Source of the DNA: Candidatus Onthovicinus excrementipullorum
Lineage (GTDB): Bacteria > Bacillota > Clostridia > Oscillospirales > Acutalibacteraceae
Assembly (NCBI GenBank): GCA_018712345.1
Contig: DVHG01000017.1
Coordinates: forward strand, 46,122 to 110,121
Length of the DNA: 64,000 bases
Direction: 5' to 3'
Position 1 is the first letter of the stretch; every line of letters begins with the position of its first letter. Below the pieces are notes generated by a model that was not told the origin of the DNA, did no database searches, and was given only the letters and a program-made list of their open reading frames with translations. This document shows, piece by piece, positions 27,067-35,627 of the stretch. The position numbers and the translations under genes are program-made.

Positions 27067-27561
27067 TCAAAGCAATTCAGCCTTTGCCTGAATATCAGCA
27101 TCCTTTTTTGCGACGCCCTCCGCCATATCCGCCTTCATCTGCGCGAGCTTGTCCGCAAGTGCGTCATCACTGAGCGCCAAAATCTGCGCCGCCAGAAGCG
27201 CCGCATTCTTGGCCCCATTGACCGCAACGGTCGCCACCGGAATGCCGCTGGGCATCTGCACCGTGGCAAGCAGCGCATCCAGGCCGTCAAAGGTGGAGCG
27301 GATCGGGATGCCGATCACGGGCAGTGTCGTATTTGCCGCCAGAACACCGGCCAAATGAGCCGCCATTCCGGCCGCGGCGATGATGACGCCGAATCCTGCT
27401 CCCATTGCACCCGCCGCAAAGGCTGCGGCACGCTCCGGTGTGCGGTGCGCACTCATGACATGCACCTCAACCGGGATATTGAGCGCCTTCAGCTGCTTGA
27501 TTCCGGCGCTGACGACCTCAAAGTCACTGTCGCTCCCCATAATTACTGCTACTTTTTTCAT
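27067..27561 (-). CDS. purE: N5-carboxyaminoimidazole ribonucleotide mutase
   Basis: The protein has 164 residues from the ATG at 27561 (GGAGG about 9 bases upstream). It has the start [17 protein letters not shown], then [12 protein letters not shown] and [19 protein letters not shown], with the active-site Ser-Asp-Ser and His. It is the first gene of the operon and is preceded by a leader ORF and a terminator-like hairpin. No purK is next to it. Confidence 0.95.
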   Translation of the reverse strand: MKKVAVIMGSDSDFEVVSAGIKQLKALNIPVEVHVMSAHRTPERAAAFAAGAMGAGFGVIIAAAGMAAHLAGVLAANTTLPVIGIPIRSTFDGLDALLATVQMPSGIPVATVAVNGAKNAALLAAQILALSDDALADKLAQMKADMAEGVAKKDADIQAKAELL

Positions 27562-27589
27562 ATTCAACAACCTCCTGCCATACCACAAA

Positions 27590-27625
27590 ATCAAAACGGG
27601 CTGCCGAAAAACACCAACGGCAGCC
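27590..27625 (-). terminator. Terminator-like hairpin (possible attenuator) before purE
   Basis: An 8-bp stem GGCTGCCG/CGGCAGCC with an 11-base loop (27599-27625), followed leftward by CGTTTTGATTTT. It lies 2 bases after the stop codon of the leader ORF and about 30 bases before purE. The T-tract is interrupted, so a partial terminator is likely. Confidence 0.55.
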
Positions 27626-27627
27626 GC

Positions 27628-27696
27628 TTATTGATCGGTCGGATTGTGGCAGGAAATGGCACAGGGCAAAACGCCGGTCTGATCGTTTTTGCGCAT
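27628..27696 (-). CDS. 22-codon leader ORF upstream of purE
   Basis: The ORF is too short for the track. It has an ATG at 27696 with GGGAGG upstream and reads MRKNDQTGVLPCAISCHNPT-DQ to a TAA at 27628-27630. It lies between a promoter (27727-27755) and the terminator-like hairpin before purE. The peptide has Cys-x4-Cys and His-Asn-Pro. A leader-peptide role in attenuation is inferred from position, or it could be a small conserved protein. Neither is proven. Confidence 0.6.
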   Translation of the reverse strand: MRKNDQTGVLPCAISCHNPTDQ

Positions 27697-27726
27697 TCCA
27701 ATCGCCTCCCAAAATCCATTATTTAT

Positions 27727-27755
27727 ATTGTATAAAAAAAATGGCTCTTTTGCAA
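27727..27755 (-). promoter_or_regulatory. Promoter of the purine operon
   Basis: TTGCAA, 17-base spacer, TACAAT on the minus strand, upstream of the leader ORF. Confidence 0.6.
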
Positions 27756-27838
27756 GACTATTCCCATCCAGTTCTGCCTTTTTTACACAAGAATTTATGT
27801 CGATCACAAAAAAAGCAGCAAAACTCCCATTTTTGAGA

Positions 27839-27867
27839 TTGACAAAATCGGGAATAGAGGCTATGAT
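27839..27867 (+). promoter_or_regulatory. Promoter for the lipoprotein gene
   Basis: TTGACA, 17-base spacer, TATGAT, about 54 bases before the ATG at 27922. Confidence 0.65.
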
Positions 27868-27921
27868 ATTTTCAATGAATATCCTAAAAAACAAGTTTAA
27901 TTCAAGGGTGGTTATACAAAG

Positions 27922-28536
27922 ATGAAACACTTCAAAAAGTTTTCTGCATTGGCTCTGGCGGGCGTCATGCTCCTGTGCTTCGCCTCCTGCTCTTCCTCCG
28001 ACCTTGATCCGCTCTCTTTTGCTGAAGAATTCAATAAAAACAGCGAAACCTATCAAATCGATACCGCGAAGTTTGTTGAGGTCAAGCTCAGTGACGGGAG
28101 CAAAAAGCGTACCTGCACCTTCCGCTCTGATAACAGCAATATTGGTTCTTTTACCCTCACCGCTTATATTCCGAGCAATAGCGATGCCGTGGATCACATC
28201 TCTTTAATCCTTCCGATTGACAAGTTGACGCTGTCCGGCCTGCTGGGCACGGACGACGCGGAGCCTGCCACCATTCCCGCGGAGCGGAAATCGGCCTTTA
28301 AGGACTTGTTCCTCTCACTGGCACAGGCCTATACGGGCGCGAGCAAATCCAAGGCGGAGGGTTACTTTACCGAGATGGGCCTGGACAATGACGCCTCTTA
28401 CACGACCAGAGCTACTACGGATAAAACGTATGGGAACTACACCTTCAGCTTCCAGGTCAGCGCCCTGACCTCTTCACTGAAGATCACCAACAACAAGCTT
28501 GCATCAGATACGGCCGCTGAGAGCGACGCCGCCTGA
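27922..28536 (+). CDS. Hypothetical lipoprotein
   Basis: The protein has 204 residues. The signal peptide is clear (KHFKKFSALALAGVMLLCFASC) with lipobox FASC at about residue 23. The mature part is polar and has no motif I recognise (DSKKRTCTFRS, TYGNYTFSFQVSALTSS). It is on the opposite strand from the purine operon and from thiN, and is followed by spoVM. Function unknown; an extracellular binding or structural role is plausible. Confidence 0.65.
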   Translation: MKHFKKFSALALAGVMLLCFASCSSSDLDPLSFAEEFNKNSETYQIDTAKFVEVKLSDGSKKRTCTFRSDNSNIGSFTLTAYIPSNSDAVDHISLILPIDKLTLSGLLGTDDAEPATIPAERKSAFKDLFLSLAQAYTGASKSKAEGYFTEMGLDNDASYTTRATTDKTYGNYTFSFQVSALTSSLKITNNKLASDTAAESDAA

Positions 28537-28643
28537 TTGCTTAGCGATAGATAGAAATGCCCGGTTGACCCGAAGTGTCAAAATACCTCCTCCGTCATAG
28601 AATGATAGTAAAGTCATGATATGATGCAGAGGAGGTTCTTTTT

Positions 28644-28715
28644 ATGAAAGTAATCGTCTGGCGCAGCCCCAAATTCCTCAAGGGGATCCTCAAGGTAATC
28701 TTTCACATCAGCTGA
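28644..28715 (+). CDS. spoVM: Stage V sporulation protein M-like micropeptide
   Basis: A 23-residue ORF not in the track, preceded by a strong GAGGAGG at about 8 bases. It reads MKVIVWRSPKFLKGILKVIF-HIS. The family signature SPKFLxGILxxIF is shared with the 26-residue Bacillus SpoVM, an amphipathic helix that recognises the curved forespore membrane and directs coat assembly. In Bacillus it lies next to thiN and rsgA, and here thiN-rsgA-prkC are adjacent, though reversed relative to it. The upstream promoter is unclear; a sporulation sigma site is possible near 28597. Confidence 0.82.
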   Translation: MKVIVWRSPKFLKGILKVIFHIS

Positions 28716-28722
28716 CCTACAT

Positions 28723-28755
28723 AAGGGGCGGGGCATTACAGCCCCGCCCCTTTAC
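28723..28755 (+). terminator. Terminator after spoVM
   Basis: A perfect 12-bp GC-rich stem AAGGGGCGGGGC/GCCCCGCCCCTT, loop ATTACA, then TACATG. The T-tract is short. Confidence 0.6.
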
Positions 28756-28800
28756 ATGCCTTGATTTCAACAGGATAACACCTGCGGTACCCCGGGAGTA

Positions 28801-28840
28801 ATAAACAGCGGACAGCACATAAACACTGCGCTGTCCGGCT
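28801..28840 (-). terminator. Terminator after thiN
   Basis: CGGACAGC (28809-28816) pairs with GCTGTCCG (28830-28837), just past the thiN stop codon, with CTGTTTATTACT following on the minus strand. It would end the long leftward operon. Confidence 0.5.
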
Positions 28841-28844
28841 GCTC

Positions 28845-29480
28845 TTAAATATTCTTTTCAATCACAATAAGCATGTTTCCCTGGTGCAGGATTACCTCTG
28901 CACCGTCCTGAGAAAAATTGCTGACACCGCTCACGCCTGTGGATTCAAAGCCAGGCAAGACGTGATGATCCAGCGGATACTTGGCCCCAATCTCGCTGAC
29001 GATCGAATCTCCGCCGACAGAAAAGACGGAATAAGTGACATTGGGTGGAATACGGCTTACCGTCTCCGCCCCAGTCATGACGTAGGCCAGTATGTCCGAA
29101 TCTTCAAGGGACACCTCAATCCCGCGGCGTGCACAGCGGAACATCAGCATGATGTTCATGATCGTGTGCACCAATCTGCCGCCGGTTCCGCCAAAGATCA
29201 AAAAGCGGTGAAAACCGCGTTCAATCCCCTGCTCCACGGCCAATTCCAGATCCGTATAGTCCTTTTCAACCGGATAACGCAAGGTCTCCAGATCATCCGG
29301 TGCCTCGCCGGAGTCAAAATCCCCAATTGCCAGGCCGACCGTGAGGCCGGCCTGCCGTGCATGGTGAACGCCGCCGTCCGCCGCGATCACAAAATCATCC
29401 CGACGGACCGCATTCCGTATAAAATCCACATCAGTGTCCGGGGACGCACCGATGATGACACAACGCTTTATTTCTGCCAT
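28845..29480 (-). CDS. thiN: Thiamine pyrophosphokinase
   Basis: The protein has 211 residues. It makes ThDP from thiamine with ATP. It has the family Asp-rich signature near the N-terminus (GASPDTDVDFI, then VIAADGGVHHARQAGL) and GDFDS at about 53, plus DYTDLELAVEQGIERG, characteristic of ThiN. It overlaps rsgA by 13 bases and is last of the long leftward operon. In Bacillus this gene also follows rsgA. Confidence 0.92.
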   Translation of the reverse strand: MAEIKRCVIIGASPDTDVDFIRNAVRRDDFVIAADGGVHHARQAGLTVGLAIGDFDSGEAPDDLETLRYPVEKDYTDLELAVEQGIERGFHRFLIFGGTGGRLVHTIMNIMLMFRCARRGIEVSLEDSDILAYVMTGAETVSRIPPNVTYSVFSVGGDSIVSEIGAKYPLDHHVLPGFESTGVSGVSNFSQDGAEVILHQGNMLIVIEKNI

Positions 29481-30364
29481 TGCTTAATATCCTTCACTTC
29501 CTGATAGAGCTGAACATAGCTTTGGTGGCGGGAGGGATCGATCTCCCCCGCCTCCAGATGGCGCAGGACACCGCACCCCCTGTCCGTCGTATGAGAACAG
29601 GAGGTAAAGCGGCACTCCGTTAAAAACGGGACAAACTCCGGGAAGCAGGCGGCCAGTTCCTCCTTTGGGATCCGCTCGCCGGAGCTGAAATCAAGGGAAG
29701 AGAACCCGGGTGTATCCACCACATAGCCGTCCGCCACCCGGAAGAGTTCAGCGGTACGCGTGGTGTGCCGCCCGCGCCCGAGCTTCCGGCTGATCTGAGC
29801 TGTATCCAGATTCAGTTCCGGAGCGATCAAATTGATGAGCGTGGATTTTCCAACCCCTGAGTTCCCCGTAAAAGCCGCGATCTTGCCCGCGATTAACGAG
29901 CGGATCGCCTCCGCCGTCTCTTCACCGCCGTCCGAGACGATCATTTGCAGCCCGGTGGACCGGTAGATCTGCACGAGGTCATCGACCGGGGCGAGATCCC
30001 CCTTAGTAATTATGATCACCGGTTCAACATGTTTATAGACCGCGATCGCCGTGAGCCGATCAATCAGCAGATAATTGGGCCGTGGCTGCACGGCAGAAAC
30101 CGTGATGAAGAGCCGGTCAATATTGGCCACCGGAGGCCGGAGGAAAAAATTCCGGCGCGGTTCAATCCGGTCGATCGTATTGTTTCCACTCTGCGGGTCC
30201 GCATCCAGCGTGACCGTGACCCGGTCGCCGGCCAGCGGCGTAAGCCCTTCCCGGCGGAAGATTCCGCGCGCCCGGCACTCATATACCGCACCGGCGGCTT
30301 CAACATAGTAGAAGCCGCCGATGCCCTTTAAAATCCTCGCGTTTTCAATCGTTTTATTCGCCAT
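29468..30364 (-). CDS. rsgA: Ribosome small subunit-dependent GTPase A
   Basis: A late 30S assembly GTPase. It has 298 residues from the ATG at 30364; the track's longer start is not supported. An OB-fold is followed by a circularly permuted GTPase: G4-like TKGDL, then G1 GNSGVGKST, then G3 DTPGF. A zinc-binding Cys region (CRFTSCSHTTDRGCGV) closes the C-terminus. The start overlaps prkC by 11 bases. Confidence 0.93.
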   Translation of the reverse strand: MANKTIENARILKGIGGFYYVEAAGAVYECRARGIFRREGLTPLAGDRVTVTLDADPQSGNNTIDRIEPRRNFFLRPPVANIDRLFITVSAVQPRPNYLLIDRLTAIAVYKHVEPVIIITKGDLAPVDDLVQIYRSTGLQMIVSDGGEETAEAIRSLIAGKIAAFTGNSGVGKSTLINLIAPELNLDTAQISRKLGRGRHTTRTAELFRVADGYVVDTPGFSSLDFSSGERIPKEELAACFPEFVPFLTECRFTSCSHTTDRGCGVLRHLEAGEIDPSRHQSYVQLYQEVKDIKQWQK

Positions 30365-32513
30365 TATCAGCTGTGTTACTTCCAAGGGTCAGATCAATCG
30401 TGCTTCCTCTCTGAGCAGTACCACTTTCCGGGCTCTGCGCAATGACAATCTTCCCTTCCGCTCCCGGATTTGTAACGTTCACCTCAAATCCAGCGTCAAT
30501 TAAAGTCTGCCGCGCCTGTTCATATTCCTGGCCGACCACGCTCGGAACAGAAATCATGCCGTAATTGCGGTCATAACTTACGCTGGCGTTCCCGCTGTCG
30601 AAATTGACTGTGGCGGTACAGTACTGGCTGCCATCGATCTGGATCACGAGATCCTGAGTTCCACTGCCCTCCACATCAATGGTGCGGGAGGAGCCGTTGA
30701 GGAGCATGGTATCCGACTTAAGCAGGCTGCCGTTGAGGAAGAAATCAACCTTTGCGCTGCGGCCGCTTTCATTCGGAAGGTCATAATTGACTGTAACCTT
30801 CTTGCTTGTGCCCTCTCCGTTGGAGACGATGACCGTGATCTCACTGCCCTTGGCAATCGTACTCTGATCGTTGACATAGACGGGGTTCTGGCTGATGATC
30901 GTATCCGCAGGCTGATCGCTGTCGACCCTCCTGTCGACCCTGACGGTGAGCCCCTGACTCTCCGCCTTTGCCTGCGCCTCCTCCAGTGTCATGCCGACGA
31001 GATTGGGCAGCGGCACCTGGGAGTCATCCTGGCCGTTATTCAGGTAGATGGTGATCCTACCATCCGGGGAGGCATCGGAATTTGCCGCCGGATCCGTACG
31101 GATAACACGGTTGACTTCCGTGTCCTTATCAAATTCATAACTGACATCAATATTGGTAAAGCCGGCTTTGCGCAGCGCCTGCTTGGCGGAGGCCTCATCA
31201 TATCCCGTAACATCCGGAACGCTGATGGGCTGAGACGCAGAAGCGATCGTCAGCGTGATCTTATCCGTATTGGGATCAATCTTGCGGCCGTCCGGCGGAT
31301 CCTGAGCAATAACAGTGCCCTCTTCCCTAGTAGTGGAGTACTCGGCATTGGTCACGAACTGCCACTGGGCATACTCCTCGTTATCCCGGATTTCCTCCTC
31401 GTAATTCATCCCGACAAAGTTCGGGACCGCAACCTTGTTGCCTGAGAAGCCGCCCATAGCCGCCACAACAATCAACACGACTGCAATGACCGCTACCACC
31501 GCCACAGAGACGCCGGTGACGATGGCAATGGTCTTTTTCCGCTTGGCGAGCTGGGCGTCGGAAGTATAATTCTCTTCCGGCGCGTCATCCTCGCTGCTGC
31601 GCGGAACGGCCAGCCCCGCCGCACCGGTGGGGACAAACTTGGTCGGCTCCTTATCGACAAAACAGGTATAATCAAATGTCACAGCTGGATTGCGCTTGAG
31701 CTCATCGAGATCCATCAGCATTTCCGCCGCAGACTGATAGCGATCCGCAACATTTTTCTCCATGGCATGCATGGTGATCTGCTCCAGCCCCACCGGGATC
31801 ATGGGATTGAGCTCACGCGGCTTTTTGGGATCGGCCTGGAGCTGCATAATCGCAACGGACACGGCGCTCTCCGACTGGAACGGGAGCTGACCGGTAATCA
31901 TCTCATACAGCACGACGCCGACAGAATAGATATCCGCCTTGTTATCCGTCACCTCACCGCGGGCCTGCTCCGGGCTGATATAGTGGACGGAGCCGATCGC
32001 GGACTCCGTCATGGTCTTGGTCTCATTGCGGCTGAAGCGCGCAATGCCAAAATCGGCCACCTTGATATTCCCATTGGGGAGCAGCATGATATTCTGCGGT
32101 TTAATATCGCGGTGCACAATCCCCTTATCATGGGCGTGCTGGAGCGCGCGGAGGATCTGCGTCGTGAAGTGGACGGCCTCCTTCCAGTCAATGACCTTCT
32201 GCTGCTCAATATACTCCTTGAGCGTGATGCCATCGACATATTCCATGACGATATACTGAAGCCGGTCCCCAAAGCTGACATCATAGACCTTGACAATATT
32301 GGGATGGGAGAGCACGGCGATCGCCTTGGATTCATTCTTGAACCTGCGGCGGAAATCCTCATTGGCGAGGTATTCCTCCTTGAGAATTTTTACGGCGACG
32401 ATCCTGTCGTCAATATTGTCGTAAGCCTTATAGACCACGGCCATACCGCCGACACCGATCAGCTCCTGGATCTCATATCGCCCGTCCAGGCGTTTTCCTA
32501 CATAATTTTCCAA
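30354..32513 (-). CDS. prkC: PASTA-domain Ser/Thr kinase PrkC/Stk1/IreK type
   Basis: The protein has 719 residues. The kinase domain (about 1-270) has a P-loop GVGGMAVVYK, VK (Lys 42), the catalytic HRDIKPQN (134-141) and DFG (154-156). One membrane segment (about 345) leads to four PASTA repeats: after NKVAVPNFVGM, then SVPDVTGYD, VPLPNLVGMT and ISVPSVVGQEY. Between repeats three and four there is an extra beta-rich segment of about 85 residues containing YDLPNESGRSAKVDFFLNG. The start is TTG at 32513, 9 bases from GGAGGT. PASTA domains bind peptidoglycan/muropeptides, so it senses the cell wall. The preceding gene is its phosphatase. Confidence 0.93.
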   Translation of the reverse strand: MENYVGKRLDGRYEIQELIGVGGMAVVYKAYDNIDDRIVAVKILKEEYLANEDFRRRFKNESKAIAVLSHPNIVKVYDVSFGDRLQYIVMEYVDGITLKEYIEQQKVIDWKEAVHFTTQILRALQHAHDKGIVHRDIKPQNIMLLPNGNIKVADFGIARFSRNETKTMTESAIGSVHYISPEQARGEVTDNKADIYSVGVVLYEMITGQLPFQSESAVSVAIMQLQADPKKPRELNPMIPVGLEQITMHAMEKNVADRYQSAAEMLMDLDELKRNPAVTFDYTCFVDKEPTKFVPTGAAGLAVPRSSEDDAPEENYTSDAQLAKRKKTIAIVTGVSVAVVAVIAVVLIVVAAMGGFSGNKVAVPNFVGMNYEEEIRDNEEYAQWQFVTNAEYSTTREEGTVIAQDPPDGRKIDPNTDKITLTIASASQPISVPDVTGYDEASAKQALRKAGFTNIDVSYEFDKDTEVNRVIRTDPAANSDASPDGRITIYLNNGQDDSQVPLPNLVGMTLEEAQAKAESQGLTVRVDRRVDSDQPADTIISQNPVYVNDQSTIAKGSEITVIVSNGEGTSKKVTVNYDLPNESGRSAKVDFFLNGSLLKSDTMLLNGSSRTIDVEGSGTQDLVIQIDGSQYCTATVNFDSGNASVSYDRNYGMISVPSVVGQEYEQARQTLIDAGFEVNVTNPGAEGKIVIAQSPESGTAQRGSTIDLTLGSNTADNGE

Positions 32514-32531
32514 AGGGTTGACCTCCTTTTA

Positions 32532-33263
32532 TCAGTAAGTGACCGCAACAACGGTGATATTGTCACCGCCGCCATTGGAATTAGCCTTTTTTATCAATTC
32601 ATCAGCAAATTCATAATAGTTGTGGCTTTTGGTGACCTCCACGATATCATCATTGCTGATGTAATTGCTCAATCCGTCCGTACAGATCAGCAGTACGTCC
32701 CCTGGCTCCATTTTTTCCTCGGAGAAGTCCGCATCGATGCTGTCCGCCACGCCGAGTGCGCGGGTGATGACATTCTTGCGCGGATGAGTACGCGCCTCCT
32801 CCGGGGTCAGCTTTCCGCACTCAAGCAGCTCCTGAACCATGGAGTGATCCCGGGTAAGCTGACGCAGTTCCCCGCCCTCAGATAGCATGTAGGCGCGTGA
32901 ATCCCCCGCGTGCGATATATACGCGGTACCCCCGGCAACTATGACCGCCACCACCGTAGTCCCCATCCCGCGGAGCGATTCATTGGACCGGGACATATCG
33001 TAAATGGTGATATTGGCCGCCGATATGGCACAGTCCAGCATATTCCGTACAGATTTGGCTCCCATACCGTCCCGGTAGCCTGAAGTGATATGCTCGGAGA
33101 TTGTCTTGACCGCCAGGGAACTGGCGACATCTCCGCCCGAAGCGCCGCCCATACCGTCACAGACAACGGCCCAGGCTGCACCCACCGGCAGCTCACCGGC
33201 CGCGTAGGCGTCCTGATTCATGCTGCGGACCAGACCCGTATCGGTTTTGGCCACGATTCGCAT
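32532..33263 (-). CDS. prpC: PP2C-type Ser/Thr phosphatase
   Basis: The protein has 243 residues from the ATG at 33263 (GGAGG 9 bases upstream); the earlier ATG at 33272 abuts GGAGG. Motifs in order: VRSMNQDAY, VVCDGMGGASGGDVAS, AYISHAGDSRAYML, RALG, ICTDGLSNY and GGGDNITVVAV. These supply the metal-binding aspartates. It would reverse phosphorylation by the adjacent PrkC and IreB. It lies between rlmN and prkC. Confidence 0.94.
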   Translation of the reverse strand: MRIVAKTDTGLVRSMNQDAYAAGELPVGAAWAVVCDGMGGASGGDVASSLAVKTISEHITSGYRDGMGAKSVRNMLDCAISAANITIYDMSRSNESLRGMGTTVVAVIVAGGTAYISHAGDSRAYMLSEGGELRQLTRDHSMVQELLECGKLTPEEARTHPRKNVITRALGVADSIDADFSEEKMEPGDVLLICTDGLSNYISNDDIVEVTKSHNYYEFADELIKKANSNGGGDNITVVAVTY

Positions 33264-33268
33264 GCATA

Positions 33269-34312
33269 TCATCCTCCTTCCATTTTCTCCCTGTGACTGC
33301 GGCGAAGCTGCCCGCAGGAAGCATTTATATCAGAGCCAAGGGACCGGCGAACAGTGACGTTGATCCCCCGCTGCTCCAAAATACGGATGAAGCTTTCCAG
33401 CCTGTTCCGGTCGCTCTTGACAAATTCGCGCTCGCGCACGGCGTTTACCGGAATCAGATTGACGTGACAGAGCATTCCCTTCAGCCGGGCCGCCAGCTCC
33501 TGCGCACACGCATCGCTGTCATTGACGCCGCGGATCATCGCATACTCAAAGGAGATCCTCCGCCCCGTAAGGCGGATATAGCGGCGGCAGGCATCCAGAA
33601 CCTGTGCCACCGGCCACCGCCTGTTGACGGGCATAAGCCGGGAACGGACCGTGTCATTCGGCGCGTGAAGGGAGACAGAGAGCGTGAGTTGAAGTTTTTT
33701 CTGCGCAAGCTCGTCCATCCTTGGAACAATCCCGCATGTGGAAAGGGAAATGCTGCGCATCCCGATATTCAATCCGCGCGGGCAGCTGACAAGCTCCAGA
33801 AAGCGCATCACATTGTCAAAGTTATCCAGCGGCTCACCCATCCCCATCAGGACTACGTGGGAGACGCGCACGGCGCGGTCACGCTGGGCCGCATGGATCT
33901 GGGCGAGAATCTCCCCCGCAGTCAGATCCCTCTCCTTCCCGTCAAGCGTAGAGGCACAGAAGGCACACCCCATATTGCATCCCACCTGGGTGGAGACGCA
34001 GAGTGTGTAACCGTACTTGTACTCCATTAAAACACTCTCAATAAAACTGCCGTCGTGCAGCTTAAAGAGGTATTTAACTGTATTATCATACTCTGAAATC
34101 AACTTTTTTTCAATAGTACAGGCAAAAATGTCATACTTTTGATACAATTTCCGGCGTAATTCCTTGGAGATATTTGTCATCTGATCGTAATCTGTGACAC
34201 CCGAACGCTGGAGCCAGTCAAAAATCTGACCGGCGCGGTATCTCGGTTCCCCCAGTTCCTGCATTGCGGACTCAATCTCCGCGAGCGTCATGGAATTAAT
34301 ATCCCGCACCAT
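33269..34312 (-). CDS. rlmN: 23S rRNA (A2503-C2) methyltransferase
   Basis: A radical-SAM enzyme of 347 residues. The 4Fe-4S cluster motif is CNMGCAFC (about 112-119), the catalytic Cys pair includes the C-terminal one in GSDINASCGQLRR, and VVLMGMGEPLDNFDNV is the classic SAM-binding segment. It methylates A2503 of 23S rRNA and also tRNA adenosines in some species. The stop is 5 bases before the phosphatase start. Confidence 0.95.
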   Translation of the reverse strand: MVRDINSMTLAEIESAMQELGEPRYRAGQIFDWLQRSGVTDYDQMTNISKELRRKLYQKYDIFACTIEKKLISEYDNTVKYLFKLHDGSFIESVLMEYKYGYTLCVSTQVGCNMGCAFCASTLDGKERDLTAGEILAQIHAAQRDRAVRVSHVVLMGMGEPLDNFDNVMRFLELVSCPRGLNIGMRSISLSTCGIVPRMDELAQKKLQLTLSVSLHAPNDTVRSRLMPVNRRWPVAQVLDACRRYIRLTGRRISFEYAMIRGVNDSDACAQELAARLKGMLCHVNLIPVNAVREREFVKSDRNRLESFIRILEQRGINVTVRRSLGSDINASCGQLRRSHREKMEGG

Positions 34313-34316
34313 GTCC

Positions 34317-35627
34317 TCACTCCTCTCTCTCCATCACGGCGGCAAAGAAGCCGTACCCGCCGTAATCCTGCGGCAGGAAGGTCATCATCCCGCCAACTGA
34401 GCGGACGCACTCCCGTGCAGCCGGAAGCAGCCGGAATTCGCTGTGCCGGGCCAGAAAAGCACGGCAGATGTCCTCATTCTCACGCGGGCTGAGTGTGCAG
34501 GTGGAGTAGACGAGCTTTCCGCCCAAAGCCACTGCGGCCGCGGAACGCTCCAAAATTTCCGTCTGGAGCGCCGGCAGCTCCTCTGAAAGATAAGTATCCT
34601 TATAGCGCAGCTCCGGCTTTGAGGCGATATCGCCCAGTCCGGAGCATGGGACATCGCAGAGAACCCGGTCAAACTTTTCTCCCGCTGTAAAGGATTCACG
34701 CGCATCGCGTACCTGCGCGCGGATGATACCGATCCCAAGGCGCGCAGCTCCCCTGCGGATGAGATCCACCCGGTGTGGATGCAGATCAAAGGAGAAGACC
34801 TCCCCGCGGTTATTCATCATTTGGGCAATCGTAAAGGATTTCCCTCCCGGTGCGGCGCAGATATCAGCCACCCGCATCCCGGGGCGCGCATCGAGGAGCG
34901 CGGCGCAGATCTGGGACGGAAGCCCCTGCACATGGAACAGCCCGTCCCGATACTCGGGCAGATTTTCAAGGGAGCCGCCCCCGGCGACGGCCAGCGCATT
35001 TTCGACCCCGTCCGCCGGCTCCGCAGTGACTCCGTCCGCCGTCAAAAGCTCCTGAAGGCGCCGCACGTCCGTGCGCAGCGTATTGACGCGGATATATGTA
35101 CGGGTTCCGCCGAGGGAGGCTGCGAGGATTCCCTCCGCCCGCTCTTTCCCATAGGCACCGACCAGAAAATCGATCAGCTGCCGCGGGCAGGAATAGCGCA
35201 CCTCCCAGCCGGCGGAACGCCAGTCCACACCACCGCCGGCCACCTTGCGCAGGACGGCGTTGACCATTCCGGCGGCAAAGGAGCAGCCGCAGCTTCTGGC
35301 AAGCCGCACACTCTCGTTAACGGCCGCGCTATCCGGTACGCGGTCCATAAATACAATCTGATAGGCGCCCAGCCGCAGCAACGTCCGCACATCGTAATGC
35401 GCCTTCTCCAGCGGTTTAGTCAGATACCGGTTCAGGATGTAATCCAGCGTGATCCGGCGCTCCAGCACGCCATATACAAGCGCACACACAAAGCCTGCAT
35501 CGCGGGGATCCAGATGCGCCTCCCTCAGGCGCGCAGACAGCTCCAGATTAGAATAAGAACCGGAACGCTCAATGTTCTTTAGAATTTCAAACGCCGTACG
35601 GCGGGGATTCATGCGATTATCGGTCAT
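34317..35627 (-). CDS. rsmB: 16S rRNA (C967-C5) methyltransferase
   Basis: The protein has 436 residues. An N-terminal NusB-like domain is followed by a SAM methyltransferase domain with PGGKSF, the catalytic Cys pair in DVPCSGLG and STCTLSPRENE. It overlaps the yugP-like gene by 11 bases. Its role is methylation of 16S rRNA position 967. Confidence 0.94.
   Translation of the reverse strand: MTDNRMNPRRTAFEILKNIERSGSYSNLELSARLREAHLDPRDAGFVCALVYGVLERRITLDYILNRYLTKPLEKAHYDVRTLLRLGAYQIVFMDRVPDSAAVNESVRLARSCGCSFAAGMVNAVLRKVAGGGVDWRSAGWEVRYSCPRQLIDFLVGAYGKERAEGILAASLGGTRTYIRVNTLRTDVRRLQELLTADGVTAEPADGVENALAVAGGGSLENLPEYRDGLFHVQGLPSQICAALLDARPGMRVADICAAPGGKSFTIAQMMNNRGEVFSFDLHPHRVDLIRRGAARLGIGIIRAQVRDARESFTAGEKFDRVLCDVPCSGLGDIASKPELRYKDTYLSEELPALQTEILERSAAAVALGGKLVYSTCTLSPRENEDICRAFLARHSEFRLLPAARECVRSVGGMMTFLPQDYGGYGFFAAVMEREE

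Noticed and set aside
27590-27755. Purine or PRPP riboswitch before purE
   Set aside because: No guanine-riboswitch or PRPP/ykkC core is visible in the 200 bases; a leader ORF and hairpin explain the region better.
28597-28612. Sigma-E or sigma-K promoter for spoVM
   Set aside because: CATAGAATGATA is only a partial match to the -10 boxes and the -35 region is poor, so it was not listed as a feature.
31767-32885. 372-residue + ORF opposite prkC and prpC
   Set aside because: Antisense shadow covering two real genes.
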